In this document: piece by piece, positions 16,644 to 25,066 of the stretch
How the letters are laid out: the number at the start of each line of letters is the position of its first letter
Position numbering within the stretch: position 1 is the first letter of the stretch
Source of the DNA: Henriciella sp.
Lineage (GTDB): Bacteria; Pseudomonadota; Alphaproteobacteria; Caulobacterales; Hyphomonadaceae
Reading direction: 5' to 3'
Assembly: GCA_030066975.1 (NCBI GenBank)
Contig: JASJAO010000001.1
Coordinates: forward strand, 310,001-374,000
Length of the DNA: 64,000 bases
The notes under the pieces: model-generated
What the model was told of the DNA's origin: nothing
Seen by the model: only the letters and a program-made list of their open reading frames with translations
The model's database searches: none
Position numbers and translations under genes: made by a program

Positions 16644-17146
16644 TCGGCAAGAAACTCCGCCAGTGCGGTCAGGTCTGCCAGCCCAGCCTCTATGTCGACC
16701 CGCTGCGGGCTCGCGACAAGTTCGGCCCGCACAGGCTGAATCAGCAGGAGATGGCGCACGCTGGCCACAACGACCGAGAGGCCGCGCGCCAACGTATCAG
16801 GGGTCACATGCCAAGCGAGCCCGCGCGGGTGCATGAAACTGTTTCGGCACTCCACCAATCGATCAAAATCGCGCCGCGCGGCTGCCGTGAGCGGTAAGGT
16901 ATAAGGCGGCGGCAATCGGTCTTTAGACGCCGCCCGCAGAAGAAGTTCGCTCGCCCCGGTCTGCGCCGGAATGGTATCGCCCGCCGCTTTCAAAGCGAGG
17001 ACGGCCGCCTGTTGGGCGAGGGCGCAAGCACCGGTCACCAGCCAGGCAGCGCTGCCCGGCGATTCCAGCGCAAGACCCGAATGGACAACGCAGAATTTCA
17101 GTGTGGTTGCAATCTGCTCGGTTGGATCAAGTGCTGGAATCGCCAT
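16640..17146 (-). CDS. HEPN-motif hypothetical protein
   Basis: A 168-residue, largely alpha-helical cytosolic protein without a family I can name. It carries RNSFMH at residues 101-106, an RN-x3-H pattern like the catalytic motif of HEPN ribonucleases, on a predicted helix. A TTG at 17182 overlapping the azoR stop would add 12 residues. Operon order is azoR then this gene. HEPN proteins often act in toxin-antitoxin or RNA-processing roles, but no antitoxin-like partner is adjacent, so a non-catalytic helical bundle is also possible. Confidence 0.55.
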   Translation of the reverse strand: MAIPALDPTEQIATTLKFCVVHSGLALESPGSAAWLVTGACALAQQAAVLALKAAGDTIPAQTGASELLLRAASKDRLPPPYTLPLTAAARRDFDRLVECRNSFMHPRGLAWHVTPDTLARGLSVVVASVRHLLLIQPVRAELVASPQRVDIEAGLADLTALAEFLAD

Positions 17147-17178
17147 TATGTTTCTGGTCGGCGCAAACGCCTCTGTGG

Positions 17179-17769
17179 TCAATCCTGCAGCGCGTCGATC
17201 CTTGCCTTCACGGCGGAAAGCTTCTCCTCAGAGTCGGCCATGAGTTGGTCTGCAGCGATGACCTCAACATCCGTGATGCCGACAAACCCCAGCGCGTGCA
17301 GGACATAAGGCGTTGCAAAATCGATGTCTGATCCGGATGGCGTTCCACCCGAGGCAATCACCACATAAGCTCTCTTGCCTTCAAGCAAGCCGATGGGGCC
17401 GCTTTCTGTATATTTGAAGGTTTTGCGCGCTCGGCTGATCTGGTCGATCCACGCCTTGAACGTGCTTGGCACGCCGAAATTATAGACGGGAACGCCAAAC
17501 ACAAGCGTGTCCGCCGCTTCGAGCTCTGCGATGAGTTCATCAGAACCTGACAAGACATCCTTTTGAGCGTCAGACCGTTGATCTTCCGGGGTGAAGTTCG
17601 CATTCACCCAATCTTCGCTCACCGGGTCAAGCGGGTTAAGGCCAACATCTCGATCAATGATCGTGTCATCAGGCGACGACAATTTATCGATAATGGCGTC
17701 AACCAAAGTGCGGGAATGTGAACCGGATGAGCGAGCCGATGCGTTAAGTTTCAAGAATGTGCGGGCCAT
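17179..17769 (-). CDS. azoR: FMN-dependent NADH:quinone/azo reductase
   Basis: Flavodoxin-like oxidoreductase of 196 residues in the AcpD/AzoR family. It uses FMN and NAD(P)H to reduce quinones, and azo dyes in vitro, probably protecting against electrophile stress. SARSSGSHSRTL near the N-terminus is the phosphate-binding loop for FMN. FGVPVYNFGVPSTFKAWIDQ is the strand-loop-helix conserved in the family, and VIASGGTPSG is a second cofactor loop. It is first in a two-gene unit with the HEPN-motif gene. Confidence 0.9.
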   Translation of the reverse strand: MARTFLKLNASARSSGSHSRTLVDAIIDKLSSPDDTIIDRDVGLNPLDPVSEDWVNANFTPEDQRSDAQKDVLSGSDELIAELEAADTLVFGVPVYNFGVPSTFKAWIDQISRARKTFKYTESGPIGLLEGKRAYVVIASGGTPSGSDIDFATPYVLHALGFVGITDVEVIAADQLMADSEEKLSAVKARIDALQD

Positions 17770-17870
17770 GCCTGCCTCCGTATTGTTGATGGAGGCAATA
17801 TGCGATCGCCCAAACCTGGAAACAGGCTGGATGCGCTACAAACTGCTATGCGAATTCTGCATAAATAGGC

Positions 17871-18449
17871 TTATTGCGGGGCAAGCGCTTCGTTCAAGAG
17901 CGCTGCGATTTCCGGCAATGCCTCCGTCGGGGGACGGTCAATATAGCCTTCCTCACGCATGAAGCCGCGGACGATGCCATCATTGCTGATCCAGACAATC
18001 GCGGGGTGTGGCACACCGTCAAAGCGGCTTCCCGGTGTCATTTCGGTGTTCCGGAGCGCGAAAGCGTCGATCATGGCTGAGCCTGTGTCGGACAGAAGCG
18101 TATAGGACACATCGCTCTCGGCATCGAAGTCCGCGAGCAATTCAGGGCTGTCATAGGTAATCAGGCTCAAAGCCCAGCCAGCCTCCGCCAGTGTTTCGTC
18201 CACATCGTCCAATTCAAGCGCCTGCTTCTTGCAGTAAGGGCACCAATCGAGAGACCGACTGAACACCAACACGGCACCATTCCCACCTGAAATCTCCGCA
18301 AGACCAACTGTATCGCCTGCGCTTGTTATCGCGGTCAGGGCGGGCGCTTCATTGCCGACAACGGGGCCAATCTCTGCAGGATCAGTCTCCGCAGAGGCCA
18401 AAGGTGCGGCGACTACAAATGCGACAGATGCGAGCATGGAACGCAACAT
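17871..18449 (-). CDS. Exported thioredoxin-fold redoxin (AhpC/TSA family)
   Basis: A 192-residue periplasmic redox protein. The N-terminus is a signal peptide (MLRSMLASVAFVVAAPLASA). The thioredoxin fold follows, with a LDWCPYCKKQA motif giving CPYC at the start of the first helix after a strand reading VLVFSRS. It resembles peroxiredoxin-like AhpC/TSA domain proteins. The partner or substrate is unknown. Confidence 0.82.
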   Translation of the reverse strand: MLRSMLASVAFVVAAPLASAETDPAEIGPVVGNEAPALTAITSAGDTVGLAEISGGNGAVLVFSRSLDWCPYCKKQALELDDVDETLAEAGWALSLITYDSPELLADFDAESDVSYTLLSDTGSAMIDAFALRNTEMTPGSRFDGVPHPAIVWISNDGIVRGFMREEGYIDRPPTEALPEIAALLNEALAPQ

Positions 18450-18544
18450 GGAACTCTCCCCATTTCAGTGCTGTCATATCTTATGGCGACTAAGCATGAC
18501 CGACGAATGACAAAAGCGTTATCGCAGACTTACGCTATGAACGC

Positions 18545-18572
18545 AAAAACCCCCGCCTTTTGGGGGCGGGGG
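18545..18572 (-). terminator. mdh terminator
   Basis: CCCCCGCC (18550-18557) pairs with GGCGGGGG (18565-18572). On the minus strand the stem is followed by TTTTT (18549-18545). It lies about 30 bp after the mdh stop. Confidence 0.88.
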
Positions 18573-18603
18573 CTTGAAATAGGTCGAAGCAGTGTCTCTG
18601 GCC

Positions 18604-19608
<1,005 letters not shown>

Positions 19609-19690
19609 CTAAACGAGCCAGTCGCGGCGCGCAATGCGACGGGATAAAATGTCGCTGGATTTGCTGAACGAACTCAGGCATTTAGACTTG

Positions 19691-20149
19691 ATGATTCCGA
19701 CCGTCAGCCGCTCTCCCGTGCCGCCCTCTGCGTGTAATCTCGCCAAAGCGATCGAGCTGATTGGTGATCGATGGACCTTGCTTATTCTCCGATCGGCCTT
19801 GTTCGGCGTCCGGCGCTTTGACGCGTTCCAGGCTGAGCTTGAGATCCCGCGCACGGTCCTTTCGGGTCGACTGAAGGCCCTGGTTGAAGCGGGCGTTCTG
19901 GAGAAGACAAGCTACAAGATGCCCGGCAAACGGCCCCGCGCGGAATATGTGCTGACCGAAATGGGCGAAAGCCTGCGCCCCATCCTGATTGGATTGACGC
20001 AATGGGGTGACCGTTGGGTCTCGAAAGATGGCGCGGCGCCGATCGGGTTTACCGATGGTGTCACACGTGAGCCGGTGCGGGCGGGTCTGGTCAATGCGCA
20101 GGGACGCGAAGTGCCGGCAAATCGGATGCGGATCAAGCTCCGGCGGTGA
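19691..20149 (+). CDS. HxlR-family transcriptional regulator
   Basis: Winged helix-turn-helix regulator of the HxlR (MarR-like) group. The signature CNLAKAIELIGDRWTLLILR lies near the N-terminus and is followed by FDAFQAELEIPRTVLSGRLK, the recognition helix region. It probably responds to a small electrophile or metabolite. I used the ATG at 19691; ATGs at 19634 and 19649 in the same frame would lengthen the N-terminus. It is divergent from mdh and convergent with rcdA. Confidence 0.86.
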   Translation: MIPTVSRSPVPPSACNLAKAIELIGDRWTLLILRSALFGVRRFDAFQAELEIPRTVLSGRLKALVEAGVLEKTSYKMPGKRPRAEYVLTEMGESLRPILIGLTQWGDRWVSKDGAAPIGFTDGVTREPVRAGLVNAQGREVPANRMRIKLRR

Positions 20150-20158
20150 GACCTAAAG

Positions 20159-20704
20159 CTAGCGCGCCTTACCCCAGACTTTCAGGGGGTCAAAGGCGCC
20201 GGTTTCAGCGGCGCGTTGCAGGTCCGCGATTTGCTGATTGACCGGGCTTTCGGCCGGACTGTCGGTTTGGTTGCCATAGATCGCATCATCGAGGCGGCAG
20301 ATGCGCTCGAACAGGTTCTCAGCACGCTCCACCAGATCAAGGAAAACCTCAGGCATACCGCGCCCGCGCTGGGCCTCGGCATTCAGGGCCGGATCGTCCC
20401 TTGAAATCCTGTACTTCTGCTGGCGCGCATCATCGCGCTCCATATCGCCATCGCGAACAGCTTTCTGCATGACCAGCCAGCTGGCCGCCTGCATCAGGCG
20501 GGTGGTCAGCTCCATACTCCAGGCGGCGTAAGTGAGGCTCGCCTCTCGCGGCAGCGTCGAGGACAATTTGCGGCCCGGCCCATCCAGATAGGACGCGGTC
20601 TCTTCAACCAGCGCCATGCCATCCACGAAAACGCGTTCAAACACTTTGCCTTCAGTAAAGGTCAGGTCGGTTTCGGCGTGGTTGGGGCTAGGATGTGTCG
20701 ACAT
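20159..20704 (-). CDS. rcdA: Regulator of CtrA degradation, RcdA (DUF1465)
   Basis: Cytosolic adaptor that in Caulobacter works with PopA and CpdR to deliver CtrA to ClpXP at the G1-S transition. The 181-residue protein matches the DUF1465 family: the core GMALVEETASYLDGPGRK followed by MELTTRLMQAASWLVMQKAV is a helical bundle. A disordered C-terminus ends AFDPLKVWGKAR. Its place beside DUF1192, a quinone oxidoreductase and trcR agrees with caulobacterial gene order. Sequence identity rests on my recall of the family. Confidence 0.85.
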   Translation of the reverse strand: MSTHPSPNHAETDLTFTEGKVFERVFVDGMALVEETASYLDGPGRKLSSTLPREASLTYAAWSMELTTRLMQAASWLVMQKAVRDGDMERDDARQQKYRISRDDPALNAEAQRGRGMPEVFLDLVERAENLFERICRLDDAIYGNQTDSPAESPVNQQIADLQRAAETGAFDPLKVWGKAR

Positions 20705-20764
20705 TGCGTAGACCTGTGATTTTAGTTCCGGTCGCGACCATAGACGCTTCGACCTTCTGAGACC

Positions 20765-20941
20765 TTAACTGTTTCCACCAAATAACGAATCTGCGGCGGA
20801 TTTGTGGGCACGCTTTTTCGACAATTCAGCTTCACAGGCCAGAATTTCTGCTTTGAGTGCTTCGATCCGTTCTTCCAATTCTTCAACAGAAAAACGCTCA
20901 AGATCCAGAGGTTTCTCCGGCGTTTCTTCATCTTCAAACAT
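20765..20941 (-). CDS. DUF1192 small protein
   Basis: A 58-residue protein, just below common length cut-offs. It starts MFEDEETPEKPLDLERFSVE, continues with a coiled-coil helix ELEERIEALKAEILACEAEL, and ends in basic residues and SLFGG. This is the DUF1192 family, often next to rcdA in Alphaproteobacteria; its function is not known to me. It lies between rcdA (61 bp away) and the divergent quinone oxidoreductase, so it likely leads the transcript toward rcdA. Confidence 0.82.
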   Translation of the reverse strand: MFEDEETPEKPLDLERFSVEELEERIEALKAEILACEAELSKKRAHKSAADSLFGGNS

Positions 20942-21020
20942 GGCGGCTCCTTTTCCTGACCCTCAAGAACCTATTAAGACGCTTTGAAAGCCGGTTGAAA
21001 AGACACTTTGGGAGCGCCGA

Positions 21021-22004
21021 ATGCACAAGACAATGATGGCTGTGATTGCCGAGACGGATCAGCCGCTGAAACTGGGCGAGGTGCCAAGACCCGACTGTGG
21101 ACCAGAAGAGGTCCTGATCGAGATTCAGGCCTCGGGCCTCAACCGGGCGGATCTGGTTCAGAGGCAGGGCTTCTATCCTCCGCCAGCAGGGGCCTCGGAT
21201 ATTATGGGGCTCGAATGTTCCGGCGTGATTGCAGAGGTCGGCAGCGCAGTTCGCGAGTGGCAGGTCGGCGATCGTGTCTGTGCCCTGCTCGCCGGGGGAG
21301 GCTATGCAGAATACACCGCGGTGCACCACGGATCATTGTTCGCCATCCCAGACGGGATGAGTTTCGAAGAGGCTGCGGCGCTCCCCGAAGTGATGATGAC
21401 GGTATGGGCCAATATTTTTGATCGCTGCGCGCTACGGCCCGGCGAGACCCTGCTGGTCCATGGAGGCACCAGCGGGATTGGGACGATGGCGATTCAAATG
21501 GCCAAGTATTTTGGAGCCGGAAAGATCATCATCAGCGCAGGGTCGGACGAAAAATGCGCTGCCGCGACTGCGCTCGGTGCGGATGTCGCAATCAATTATC
21601 GTGAAGCCGATTTTGTCGAGGTGGTCCAGGCCGAAGGGGGCGCTGATGTGATCCTCGACATGGTCGGCGCAGACTATGTTCAGCGCAATATCACGGCGGC
21701 CAAGATTGGCGGGCGGATCTGCAATATCGCTTATATGAGCGGTCACAAAGTGGAGCTCAATTTGATGCCGTTGATGCGAAAACGGCTGATCCTGACGGGC
21801 ACGACGCTTCGCGCGCGGCCTATTGAGGACAAGCAACGTATTCGTGACGCAGTCCTGGCGGGCTTTTGGGGCGGTGTCAAAACCGGCGCGATCAAACCGG
21901 TTATTGACACGGTCTATCCCTATGACCAAGCCGATGCCGCGCAAGCGCATCTCTCAAATGGCGGTCATATCGGCAAGATTTTGCTAAGCCGGGCGCAGAG
22001 CTAG
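21021..22004 (+). CDS. NAD(P)H-quinone oxidoreductase (zinc-independent MDR, PIG3-like)
   Basis: Medium-chain dehydrogenase/reductase of 327 residues. The N-terminal GroES-like domain contains GLNRADLVQRQGFYPPPAGASDIMG without the zinc-binding residues. The Rossmann domain has GGTSGIGTMAIQMAKYFGA. It should reduce quinones with NADPH, as in TP53I3/QorB-like enzymes. It is divergent from DUF1192 and upstream of trcR, with a hairpin between the two. Confidence 0.9.
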   Translation: MHKTMMAVIAETDQPLKLGEVPRPDCGPEEVLIEIQASGLNRADLVQRQGFYPPPAGASDIMGLECSGVIAEVGSAVREWQVGDRVCALLAGGGYAEYTAVHHGSLFAIPDGMSFEEAAALPEVMMTVWANIFDRCALRPGETLLVHGGTSGIGTMAIQMAKYFGAGKIIISAGSDEKCAAATALGADVAINYREADFVEVVQAEGGADVILDMVGADYVQRNITAAKIGGRICNIAYMSGHKVELNLMPLMRKRLILTGTTLRARPIEDKQRIRDAVLAGFWGGVKTGAIKPVIDTVYPYDQADAAQAHLSNGGHIGKILLSRAQS

Positions 22005-22068
22005 GCTTCCAAAACCTTCCGACCCCGGTTATATTGTTCGGGTTAGGTATTTTTGCCAGGACACCTGA

Positions 22069-22094
22069 CCGCCCGGTACGCACGTGCCGGGCGG
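22069..22094 (+). terminator. Hairpin between quinone oxidoreductase and trcR
   Basis: A perfect 8-bp stem (CCGCCCGG at 22069-22076, CCGGGCGG at 22087-22094) lies 34 bp upstream of the trcR start. The sequence after it (TGCATTTCTGGATTT) has only short T runs, so it may terminate the upstream gene weakly or serve as a trcR leader structure. Confidence 0.5.
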
Positions 22095-22127
22095 CTGCAT
22101 TTCTGGATTTGTTTCAAGGAGCCGCAC

Positions 22128-22799
22128 ATGGCTGACATTCTTATGCCCAAGGCCACCGCGGTCTGGTTGATCGACAACACGACTTTGACCTTTGAGCAGG
22201 TCGCCGATTTCTGCGGCCTCCACCATTTGGAGGTCAAAGGCATCGCCGACGGAGATGTTGCGGAGAATATGCGCGGCGTTGATCCGATCTCTGGCGGCGA
22301 GCTGACCCGCGAAGAAATCCAGAAGGCCGAGGCTGATCCCAACTATCGCATGCAGGTTGCCGCTTCGAAGATTGCGCATATTCCGCAGCCGAAGCGCAAG
22401 GGCGCGCGTTATACGCCTGTGGCGCGCCGGGGCGACAAGCCGGATGCCATCGCCTGGTTCATTCGCAATCACCCGGAAGTGTCTGACCCACAGATTTCAA
22501 AACTGATCGGGACGACCAAATCCACCATCACGAATGTGCGCGACAAAACGCATTGGAATTCCGCAAACATCAAGCCGGTTGATCCTGTCACGCTGGGCCT
22601 GTGTTCGCAGATCGAGCTGGACGAAGTCATCACCAAAGCCTCCAGCCGACGCCGTAAAATGGACGCCGAGCGCGCCGCAGAAACAGAAGGCCCGGGTCTG
22701 GCGCCTGCCGAGGCTGTTGAGGAACCCGAAACTCAACCCGTCTCTGGCGATGATCAGGAATTGTCGGCCGAAGACGTGTTCAGCGCGTTCAAGGACTAG
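22128..22799 (+). CDS. trcR: Cell cycle transcriptional regulator TrcR (DUF1013)
   Basis: A 223-residue DNA-binding protein of the DUF1013 family, described in Caulobacter as a cell-cycle regulator. It starts MADILMPKATAVWLIDNTTL, has a helix-turn-helix-like segment PQISKLIGTTKSTITNVRDKTHW near residues 120-145, and has an acidic C-terminal tail ending AEDVFSAFKD. The ATG at 22128 follows AAGGA; earlier in-frame codons fall in the intergenic hairpin. Together with rcdA it makes this stretch a cell-cycle group. Confidence 0.85.
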   Translation: MADILMPKATAVWLIDNTTLTFEQVADFCGLHHLEVKGIADGDVAENMRGVDPISGGELTREEIQKAEADPNYRMQVAASKIAHIPQPKRKGARYTPVARRGDKPDAIAWFIRNHPEVSDPQISKLIGTTKSTITNVRDKTHWNSANIKPVDPVTLGLCSQIELDEVITKASSRRRKMDAERAAETEGPGLAPAEAVEEPETQPVSGDDQELSAEDVFSAFKD

Positions 22800-22852
22800 C
22801 GTTATACGGGTCAGACGAAGACAGTTGAGCCCGGTTCATGTAGCGTTCGCCC

Positions 22853-23605
22853 ATGACCGAAGCTGATCAACTGGCCGCCCTGTTGGCAGAAGCGAAGTCC
22901 ACCGTCGTATTTACCGGCGCGGGCATCTCAACCGAGAGCGGTATCCCGGATTTCCGCAGCCCGGGCGGGGTGTGGAGCAAGATGAAGCCGATTTACTTTC
23001 AGGACTTCGTCGCGTCCCGCGAGCGGCGCCGCGAAGCCTGGACTCGGGTGTTCAACCGAACCGCTGGATGGGTCGGCGCCGATCCGAATGCGGGCCACTA
23101 TGCCGTCGCCAAATTGTATGAAGTCGGCAAAGTCACGACCGTCATCACCCAGAATGTCGACAATCTGCACCAGGAATCCGGCATCCCAGACGCGGGCGTG
23201 ATCGAGGTTCACGGCAATGCCAGTTACGCGACCTGTCTCGACTGCGGCGCGCATTATGAGCATGATGCCTTGCGCCCACGTTGGGAGGCAGATCAGGATA
23301 TCACTTGTGATGTCTGCGGGGGCTTGGTCAAAACGGCGACCATCTCTTTCGGCCAGCCCATGCCGGAAGCAAAAATGCTTGAGGCCGACCAGAAATCACG
23401 GGCTTGCGACCTGTTCCTTGTGCTGGGATCGTCTTTGGTGGTCTATCCAGCCGCCAATTTACCCCTGGTCGCCAAACAGGCCGGGGCCAAACTGGTGATC
23501 GTTAACCGAGACCCGACCGACCAGGATGTGGTTGCCGACCTGGTTTTGAACACAGATATTGGCCCATTGATGAGCCAAACCTTAAATCGGCTGAATCTCG
23601 ATTAA
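22853..23605 (+). CDS. NAD-dependent protein deacylase (sirtuin)
   Basis: Removes acyl groups from lysine using NAD+, making nicotinamide and O-acyl-ADP-ribose. The 250-residue protein has GAGISTESGIPDFRSPGG for NAD binding, TQNVDNLHQESG, catalytic histidine in EVHGN, and a zinc ribbon of CLDC and CDVC. The ARRxxR-like features of desuccinylases are not obvious, though RERRREAW at the usual place could supply the acyl-lysine pocket. Targets unknown. Confidence 0.92.
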   Translation: MTEADQLAALLAEAKSTVVFTGAGISTESGIPDFRSPGGVWSKMKPIYFQDFVASRERRREAWTRVFNRTAGWVGADPNAGHYAVAKLYEVGKVTTVITQNVDNLHQESGIPDAGVIEVHGNASYATCLDCGAHYEHDALRPRWEADQDITCDVCGGLVKTATISFGQPMPEAKMLEADQKSRACDLFLVLGSSLVVYPAANLPLVAKQAGAKLVIVNRDPTDQDVVADLVLNTDIGPLMSQTLNRLNLD

Positions 23606-23737
23606 CCAAACTTGGGTCCGGTGACCCGCTTTATCACTACAGATCTGCGCCTCCAGCCCGGCGACTGGTTAAACACGTAAGATGGATTGATGGAGTTCCT
23701 CAACCGGACTTTTATCGCTCCACGATAGGTTGCCAGC

Positions 23738-24952
23738 ATGGATTTGTTGCGCGATTTCGTTCTGAAATACGTCCCGGAGACCCATATTCGGTCTTCGGAA
23801 GAAGACGAGATTCTGTCCCCTGAAGCCATTCAGCGTCGCCGTGTTGCGGTTATTTCGGCCTTTGGATTACTGGTCTCGATCGGATTCGTCATTCTGCATC
23901 TGGTGTGGTTCAGGATCGAACCGGCCTCTTTCGCTATCGTTGCAGCCGGGTTGCTCGGCGGCGCTTTGAGCGCCTATGGGCTTTGGATGGCGCTATGGAG
24001 CGATGTTCGTGAGCGACGCCTGCGCTTCATCTTCATCGTTTTCTCGATCCTGGTTTGGATGGGCGTGTTCAGCTCCGGCGGTGTGACGGGGTACAATTCC
24101 GCTCTGCTGCCCGTATTCCCGGTGGTCGCCGCTTTCCTTCTGAAGGCCCGCGATGCGGTTCTGTTTACGGCCCTGCATCTCACCGCGATTGTTGTGATTG
24201 CGGGTCTGAACCACAATCTCGGCATATTGCCTCAAACCGTCGCCGAACAGACGGATAATCTTCCGGTGGCCGTGGCTTTATTGATGGCGACCGTCACGGC
24301 TTGTGCGGGCAGTGCTTTGTATATGGCGTATCAGAATCAGAGGGTTGAGGGCCAGCTCCGCAATCTGCTGATTGAGCAAGCGCACCTTGCCGTCCACGAT
24401 TATCTCAGCGGGATGGGCAATCGCGTCCGTCTGCAGCAGAGGTTCGCCGAGAGCGGCATTGAAGACGCGTTCGATATTCTGTTGATTGATCTCGATGGCT
24501 TCAAAGCGATCAATGATACGTACGGACACGATGCCGGTGACTTCCTGATCAAATCTGCCTCAGCACGCATGATCGAAATCACCGACGAAAGTGACCTGCT
24601 GATCCGCCTGGGCGGGGATGAGTTTGTCATCCTGCTTGAGCGGGTCGACGGATCGCTTGCCGACGTACGCCAGTTCGGGCGCTATGTGATTGAGGTCATC
24701 AGTCGGCCCTATATCTGGAAGGGACAACAGCTCCGTATTTCAGCGTCGATCGGCCACGCACGGTTTCCTGAGCATGGTGATACGCCAAGCATCACGCTCG
24801 GTCTCGCAGATAAAGCGCTCTATGTGGCGAAAGAGGCAGGCAAATCCTGCTGCGTGACCCATGGTGTCCAGCCAAAACGCCGCAACAGTTTCAAACAACG
24901 CGGCTTCAAACCCTCTGCGACCCTGAAAGCTATCATTTCTGAACAGGCCTAG
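23738..24952 (+). CDS. Membrane-anchored GGDEF diguanylate cyclase
   Basis: Makes cyclic di-GMP from two GTP. Residues 38-200 form about six hydrophobic segments (for example VISAFGLLVSIGFVILHL and PVAVALLMATVTACAGSAL), an inner-membrane sensor region of unknown type. The GGDEF domain follows, with DYLSGMGNRVRL at 221-232 and GGDEF at 292-296. The inhibitory I-site RxxD normally before GGDEF is replaced (DESD), so product inhibition is not expected. It lies directly upstream of a second c-di-GMP gene. Confidence 0.91.
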   Translation: MDLLRDFVLKYVPETHIRSSEEDEILSPEAIQRRRVAVISAFGLLVSIGFVILHLVWFRIEPASFAIVAAGLLGGALSAYGLWMALWSDVRERRLRFIFIVFSILVWMGVFSSGGVTGYNSALLPVFPVVAAFLLKARDAVLFTALHLTAIVVIAGLNHNLGILPQTVAEQTDNLPVAVALLMATVTACAGSALYMAYQNQRVEGQLRNLLIEQAHLAVHDYLSGMGNRVRLQQRFAESGIEDAFDILLIDLDGFKAINDTYGHDAGDFLIKSASARMIEITDESDLLIRLGGDEFVILLERVDGSLADVRQFGRYVIEVISRPYIWKGQQLRISASIGHARFPEHGDTPSITLGLADKALYVAKEAGKSCCVTHGVQPKRRNSFKQRGFKPSATLKAIISEQA

Positions 24953-25066
24953 CGTGCCGCCAAGGGGGCGTGCGGGATTATCATACCAGCGCGAAACTAT
25001 CCGGAACCACTACAGGTTTCGTTTAACATTCCCTGATAGGCTTTGAGTAATCGCAGAGGCTGAATT

